In this document: positions 19,963-24,951 of the stretch, piece after piece
Numbering within the stretch: position 1 is the stretch's first letter
Layout of the letters: the number at the start of each line of letters is the position of its first letter
Assembly (NCBI GenBank): GCA_001598975.1
Contig: BBXU01001363.1
Location: 1-24,951, forward strand
DNA length: 24,951 nucleotides
Direction of reading: 5' to 3'
From: Parachlorella kessleri
Taxonomy: Eukaryota > Chlorophyta > Trebouxiophyceae > Chlorellales > Chlorellaceae
Position numbers and translations under genes: made by a program
Notes under the pieces: model-generated
Databases searched by the model: none
Seen by the model: only the letters and a program-made list of their open reading frames with translations
What the model was told of the DNA's origin: nothing

Positions 19963-20529
19963 GGACTGGATAGGTTGGTTTTGTCGATGCAGAAGAGTAG
20001 TGAATCCTTGGCCCTGGCTACAAATGGACTCGCATGCGGTGGTTTTGCACTGGGCACATTGGATGGCAGGTGGCTGAGGTAAGGATTGTGCTCCCCCACT
20101 ATGGAGTTTGACTGCTGGAGGCGTGACGTATGCGGTGTACTCTATCATTGTTTTATAGAGATTGTACTTTGGGCATCAACGACCTGCACAGAGCACATTC
20201 AATCTCCTCTTTGTTTCAGCTTTCAGAGAACATCTGTGCTCCAGTGCACTGCAGTGCGTTAACATATTCGCAAGCAATTGGAGGCCAACTTTCATCCAGC
20301 TATGTTGTTTGCTGACATTGTTCTGTACTGAGGGAAAGAATTCACATCCTGTCATGTAAGTCCCAAAATTCCTAGCAGGTGGACCAGTAACAAGTAAGTC
20401 TGGTGTCGTGCTGTCTATTAGAGTAGCATTGGCTGTCGCGAAGGACAGCGAACATCAACAGATTAATGTGTTCACCACCAATACTAAGTACAAGTCAGTG
20501 TCAACCAAAAGTGCCAACTTGTCGTCAAG
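19963..20529. other. Convergent intergenic region
   Basis: 3' UTRs of the kinase-dehydrogenase (plus) and coiled-coil gene (minus) meet here. Plus-strand TGTAA at 20355-20359 is a candidate polyadenylation signal 393 nt after the stop at 19962. I see no TGTAA on the minus strand and no other gene. Confidence 0.5.
20355..20359 (+). terminator. Candidate TGTAA polyadenylation signal, kinase-dehydrogenase gene
   Basis: Single TGTAA downstream of the stop, in the sense orientation. Based on the known chlorophyte signal; cleavage site not visible. Confidence 0.35.
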
Positions 20530-23500
20530 TCAATAGTTTCGGAAGAGTGGTCTTGCAGTCACACAGTGGGCGGCCACCTTCCGGCTGAGCCTAGCCATCT
20601 CCCCAGACAGTGAGCTGCTGGCTGCAGTAGAGGTATCCCTCACACCAGCCAGCTGGTCGTACAGCCTATCCTGTCTCCTTTCTAGTGCCATTAAGGTGTC
20701 CAAAGTTGCACCAGAGCTCTGCAGGCCAACAGCACAACTATTCAAACTTAAGCCCTCCCCACGCACTCTCCATGGTGGCAGAGATGTCCACTTCCTGGTG
20801 CCGCATGCTAGGCAAGACAATCCAGACACCTGCAAAAGCTGGTAGCTGCGCAGTCACGCATACCACAACATGCCACTGCCGAACCCAACAAAGTGCCTAC
20901 ACACAGCAGGCACGACATGCCCCGCACCTTGTCCAGCCGCCATTCCAGCGCGCCCACCCGCAGCGACAAGTCCACCCCCGAGTCGTCGGCCCGCTGCTGG
21001 AGAGAGGCCACCTTGCCCTCCAGCGCCCGCACGCGCCTGGCCAGCTCCACCGCCTGGTCTGCCTGGGCCTGACACAGGACGGCCTGCGCCCAGCCAAACA
21101 CGGAGGCAACCCCCAGATACTTGAGTCAATTTTCGCACGACTAAGAAAGAGGCTGGGACGGACAAGCAAACGATTCTTAGGGGGCTATAAATACCCACCT
21201 TTGTGAAGGAGGGGCAGGGCACCGTGAGGAAGCAGCAGGAAGACTTTGTCTCCAGTCCTTGCAAGCAGCAGCCCTAGGGCGAGGCCAAAAACCCTACCTT
21301 CACCCTCTCACCTTGTATCTGGCAGCATCCTGCTGCGCCCGCTGGCTTTGCTCCAGCTGCGCCAGCCGCCGCCCCATGCCCTCCTGCTCCACCCTGCCGC
21401 TGCACCCCAGGTCAGACAGGCTGCCCTTGATCTGCGCGATTTGATCCTGAATCCCGGCAATCAGGCGCTGCGTCTCTGCCACCTGCCTGTCCACCCTCCC
21501 GCCTGCGCTGCTGCTGCCGCTGCACGCTGACACTGTCAGCCGGCTCGGAGTGATCGCCAGCCTGCTGGGTATATCTGACAGCCGTCTGGGGCTGCTGCGA
21601 GGGGAGCTGTGGACCAGGCCCCCAACACCAATGTCGGCGAAGAGCTGCTGGCAGGTGGCACTAGCGGCATTCTGGGAGGAGGGGCATGGCAGGGGTGCCA
21701 CCACCGGCGCCGCTGTGTTCATGACAGCCACCTGAGTCATGCCTTGGCTGCAGAGCACATGCACCTTTGCTGGGCTTCCCATCTCTGATCTCCATACAAT
21801 TCCTGCTCCTCTCTCTGCTGCTGCATGGAATGCTGAACAAGGTGGAGGCTCCTGCTTCTGGGTGTTTAAGGAAGGGGATGCTGGCTTGACTCGTTGGTGC
21901 TCTGTCGTGGGAGTAGGGCTGCGGCAGGCCTGGTCCAGCTGGGTAATCTGTGCCTGGACACGGCTCTCCAGCAGATCAAGCCTGCGACAGCAGAGCGATG
22001 AGCGAACAAAACTTGAAGCGCATGGGCATGCGTTTCAATCACGTCGCCGTCAATGCAATGCACAGCAAGATCAGGGCTTGAATGTCCTCACAGATGGGAT
22101 ACGGGTGCTGAGTGGGTGCTGCTGGCTATTGTGAGCAAGCTGGTCCTGCAGGCCACCTGCCTTTGCATGATAGCCCTCACGTTCCCTGTGTTCTCATGCG
22201 CTGGGCTCTCGGGGGGTAGAGTGACTAAAAGTCCAGTGGGGGACGTCGGCTTGCTTTCAAACACAGGATTGCAGGTGACTGCTGCTGCTTCCAGGGCCAG
22301 CTGGGTGGGAGGTGCGGGTGGCTGCGCCAAGGCTGCAGTGCGCAAGCTGTTTGCCTGCAGGCAGATAAGTGAATGCCACCTAGACAATTGCTGGCCGCCT
22401 GGCATGCACATAGGCTGGTGATGCCCAGCACTGGTATACCTGCGTCCTGATAGGCGCCTTCTTCATACAAGCCGTGGAACCATTCCACACACACCTGGGC
22501 CTCCTCCACCATATCCAGCCTCCGCCGCTGGGCTGCTAGCTCTCCCAGGACGCCCTCCAGCCGGGTGTTGATCTCCTGCCCGCTCGCATCCACCCCGGCC
22601 TGCAGGCACGCGGTGGCTGCACCTTGCTCTTCCCACTTCCTCGCCCAGGTCGCCTCCAGGTGTTGGATGTCTGACCTGCAGGAACGGGAGCAGAAAGGCA
22701 AAACCTGTTAACGCCTAACGACCAGGCAGACCAGGCTGTCAATGTATCTTTGTCCAGGCAGTGAGCTACAGAAACGCCCAAAACAAATCCGACACTGTGT
22801 GTCTTTTCTTCTGATTTCGCAGTTTCCCTGAAGGGTTGTACGGCATGCTGGCTTACCTCAGGTCCTGCACGGCACCAGTCACAGACTGTTGCACAATTTG
22901 GCCTAAGACCTCAATGGAAGGCCCTGGCTGAGCCCCTCCTCCTGCATTGGCACGCTGATCCCATGGGGCAGACCCCGGGCCACAAGGGCTGTCCCTCCCA
23001 AGTGGGCTGCGAGTGCTATGGCCTGGGCTAGCACCTACAGTTGCTGCCCCAGCGGGAGCACCTATGCCCATGCTTTCAGCCTCTGTCCATTGATGCCGTG
23101 GCTGAACAGTAAAGAGGGGCTGGCTAGGGAAATCCGGCTGGGGAGTGATATCAAGGGAACCTGCAGTTGCTGCAGCAGCCGGCAGGGGGGTGCTTGCAGG
23201 CGGGGAGGGGGGCTGAGCAGGAGGAGAAGTTGCCGCTGGGCGCTGCGGCATCCCCGCTGTGGGATCAAAGCGCACATTTGGGGACCTGGACAGGGTTCGA
23301 GCAGGGGACTCTGGCCGCCGAAGGCTGGACTGCCTGCTGTACGGAGCTGAAAGCTCCTGCTGCTTAAGGGTTCCCAGGCTCATGCGTACCTGAGCACACT
23401 CGTCAACGGCTGCCCCGCTGCCTCCATGCCCGGCAGCGAGGCCTCCTTCATAAACCGCCCCAACTGCTTGCCCCACCGCCTGTGCTGCCTGTAGGTACTG

Positions 23501-24724
23501 ACTTGCACGCGGGCCAAGAGGACTAGCAACCGTTGGGGCCGGTGGGGAGCCCTGCAGTGAAGCTCCCTCTGCCAGAGCAGGCTGTGCTGGGCAGGTGATG
23601 CGGCCTGGTGAAGCCAGATTTTGATCATGGACGCCAAGGTGCCCGGATTGGAAGTTATTGGCCTGCAAGCAGGCCTACTCTGCACATTACAGTCGAAACC
23701 ATGCAGGGGTGCATGGCTGCTAGGTATTAGGCCCACTGCTGCATCCCACACCCACCTGTGGTGACGACAGGCTAGCCTGCATAGGAGCGGCAAGGCCTTC
23801 ATCTGAGTCAACTGACTGGTTGAAGATGTCACTTGCACTGGGATACTGGCTGGTCTGGTGAGACACGAAAGGGGCATCTGGACTCGCCCCAGGTTCAAAG
23901 GCTGCACTGACTGGGGATGATGGCTGCGGCGTAGGGGCGAAGGAGGGAAGAGGTAGTGGGGCGGTTACAGCACCGCGTGCAAGAGGGCTCCCTGTCCCAG
24001 TTGGCTGCCTTGAAAGCGGCAAAGCATCCGCCCTTCGACCATCAGCCGGTGGCATATACACCAAGTTCCCGTCCCCGTCCCTTGTGGCCTGGGACGGATC
24101 GAAGCCGCCCCTAGAGCTAGCGGCTTGGGCACTGGTTGTAGTCATCGTGGATGAGCGTTGCAGCGACCGGATTTGAGCAGCTGGTGGGGAAGGCATGGCA
24201 GCGCTTGTGCTGGCCGCCCTTGCATGGCCCAGGGTTGGGCTCCGCTTCAAAGAGGAGCCAAGTGCTGCAGGTTCGCCAGCAGGATGGGATTTGAAACTGC
24301 CCATGGCTTGCAGCTGTCGCACGGCCGTGAGCAGTTCAAAGTCCGAGTCGCTCTCGCTGTCAGCAGGCTGCTGCTGCTGCTGCTGCTGCCTGGGACCAGT
24401 GTTCTGGCGTACAAGCTGCGGGCTGCTAGCTTTGACCGGGCTGGCGGGTCGAGATGGAAAGCTCTTGTCTCCGCTGCTGCCCGCTTTTGCTGAGGTAGTC
24501 CGAGATATAGGCCTTGACGGGCTTCCAGACTGGTCTGCTCTGCCACTCTGCACTTGCTTGGCCCTGGAACTCTTGGCTGCTGCTACCAGGTCGAAATCAT
24601 CGTCCGAGTCGCTGGAACTTCTTGCTGCTGCACCTTTCGTTGGCCCCGCGGCCTTGCCTGCCCGGGTTGCCACCTTCTTCCTCTGGGCGGTGATTTTGCT
24701 TGAGGAGTCGCTGTCGCTGTCCAT
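20530..24724 (-). CDS. Large low-complexity / coiled-coil protein, unrecognised
   Basis: I do not recognise this gene. Exons in transcript order: 24724-23756, 23662-22857, 22675-22495, 22354-22092, 21981-21312, 21083-20928 and 20718-20530, giving 1077 aa with all phases closing. Residues 1-590 are disordered, rich in Ser, Pro, Ala and Gln, with a seven-Gln run and many SP sites. Two similar acidic motifs lie near the N terminus, SDSDDDFDLVAAAK and SESDSDFELLTAV. From exon 3 on there are heptad-like, charged helices: HLEATWARKWEEQ and RLEGVLGELAAQRRRLDMVEE in exon 3, QRLIAGIQDQIAQIK and GRRLAQLEQSQRAQ at the end of exon 5, ARRVRALEGKVASLQQRA in exon 6, TLMALERRQDRLYDQL in exon 7. No signal peptide or membrane segment is seen. 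A scaffold or cytoskeletal role would be a guess. The exon 4 donor (CT/GTGAGG) was chosen because it alone fits the phase of the strong exon 5 acceptor. The exon 6 acceptor could also be at 21068. Confidence 0.75.
24368..24388. repeat. (CTG)7 triplet repeat, poly-Gln
   Basis: Seven CTG units, read as CAG on the minus strand, encode seven Gln in exon 1 of the unrecognised coiled-coil protein. Confidence 0.85.
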
Positions 24725-24792
24725 CCGGGTAGTGTATAGTGAAGGACAGCAAGTGTTCAGGATCGACAGGACAGCATCCCTACAGACAACGT

Positions 24793-24918
24793 CTAATACA
24801 AAGCATTCACACTGTCAGTATTTGGCACTTGAAAACTCCCCTCCAGCTGTAAGGCTTGTGTAAAGGCCTTGAGGGCGCAGGCGGCAAGGTTGGGCGCCAC
24901 AGGATTCACCTTGTCCAT
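24793..24918 (-). other. 41-codon ORF at the window edge (uORF or end of a neighbouring gene)
   Basis: The ORF runs from ATG at 24918 to TAG at 24793 and begins MDKVNPVAPNLAACALKAFT. Its first half has coding-like GC-rich third positions. It ends 68 nt upstream of the coiled-coil gene ATG on the same strand, so it may be a uORF in that leader, or the last exon of a further minus-strand gene. On the plus strand a donor-like GCGCAG/GTAAGC at about 24930/24931 competes with this reading. Confidence 0.3.
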
Positions 24919-24951
24919 CCAGGAAGCGCAGGTAAGCTATTAGATGGGTGG

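Noticed and set aside
22157..22354. Alternative end of orphan-gene exon 4 at CAG/GTGGCC (22157)
   Set aside because: It leaves phase 0, which would put TGA immediately after the strong exon 5 acceptor at 21982. The donor at 22091 (CT/GTGAGG) fits instead.
23360..23389. A possible 30-nt intron (GTACGC...AAGCAG) within exon 2 of the orphan coiled-coil gene
   Set aside because: Too short for normal spliceosomal splicing, and it is 10 codons in frame without a stop, so it is kept as coding.
24195..24863. 222-codon plus-strand ORF opposite the orphan gene
   Set aside because: Shadow of exon 1; its poly-Cys run is the antisense of the CAG repeat.

Overview
The window looks like nuclear DNA of a green alga. 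It holds seven genes, each split into short GC-rich coding exons (26 to 970 nt) by mostly spliceosomal GT-AG introns of about 65 to 600 nt. Three introns appear to be GC-AG. There are no operons or Shine-Dalgarno sites. Proteins carry long low-complexity Glu, Gln and Ala/Pro/Ser inserts, and TGTAA motifs, the known chlorophyte polyadenylation signal, lie after some stops. The gene set (NOB1, type II peroxiredoxin, Sec14-like proteins, cysteine dioxygenase, guanylate kinase) fits a chlorophyte. I cannot name the genus. All exon models were built by hand from splice consensus, reading phase and family conservation.

Layout: (1) 91-3567, minus: NOB1, the endonuclease that finishes 18S rRNA, running off the left edge. 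(2) 4502-6360, minus: type II peroxiredoxin of 162 aa, whose peroxidatic cysteine lies in a 26-nt micro-exon. (3) 6595-8771 and 9979-12111, plus: two tandem CRAL-TRIO (Sec14-like) lipid-transfer genes with the same six-exon structure, from a duplicated unit that includes leader and 3' flank. (4) 13268-14868, minus: cysteine dioxygenase, 257 aa. (5) 15584-19962, plus: the most unusual gene, ten exons in one frame that encode guanylate kinase, an acidic Glu/Ala linker and a DHRS11-like short-chain dehydrogenase. (6) 20530-24724, minus: a 1077-aa low-complexity and coiled-coil protein I do not recognise. (7) The right edge holds a 41-aa ORF on the minus strand, either a uORF of gene 6 or the end of a neighbouring gene.

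Peroxiredoxin and Sec14-like A diverge from a 234-bp gap. Cysteine dioxygenase and the kinase-dehydrogenase diverge from a 715-bp gap. The genes do not form one pathway, although peroxiredoxin and cysteine dioxygenase both concern thiol and redox metabolism. The strongest candidates for something undescribed are the guanylate kinase-SDR fusion, whose dehydrogenase has Cys where the catalytic Ser is expected, and the conserved cysteine-rich tail of the Sec14-like pair. No tRNA, rRNA, CRISPR array or transposon was recognised.
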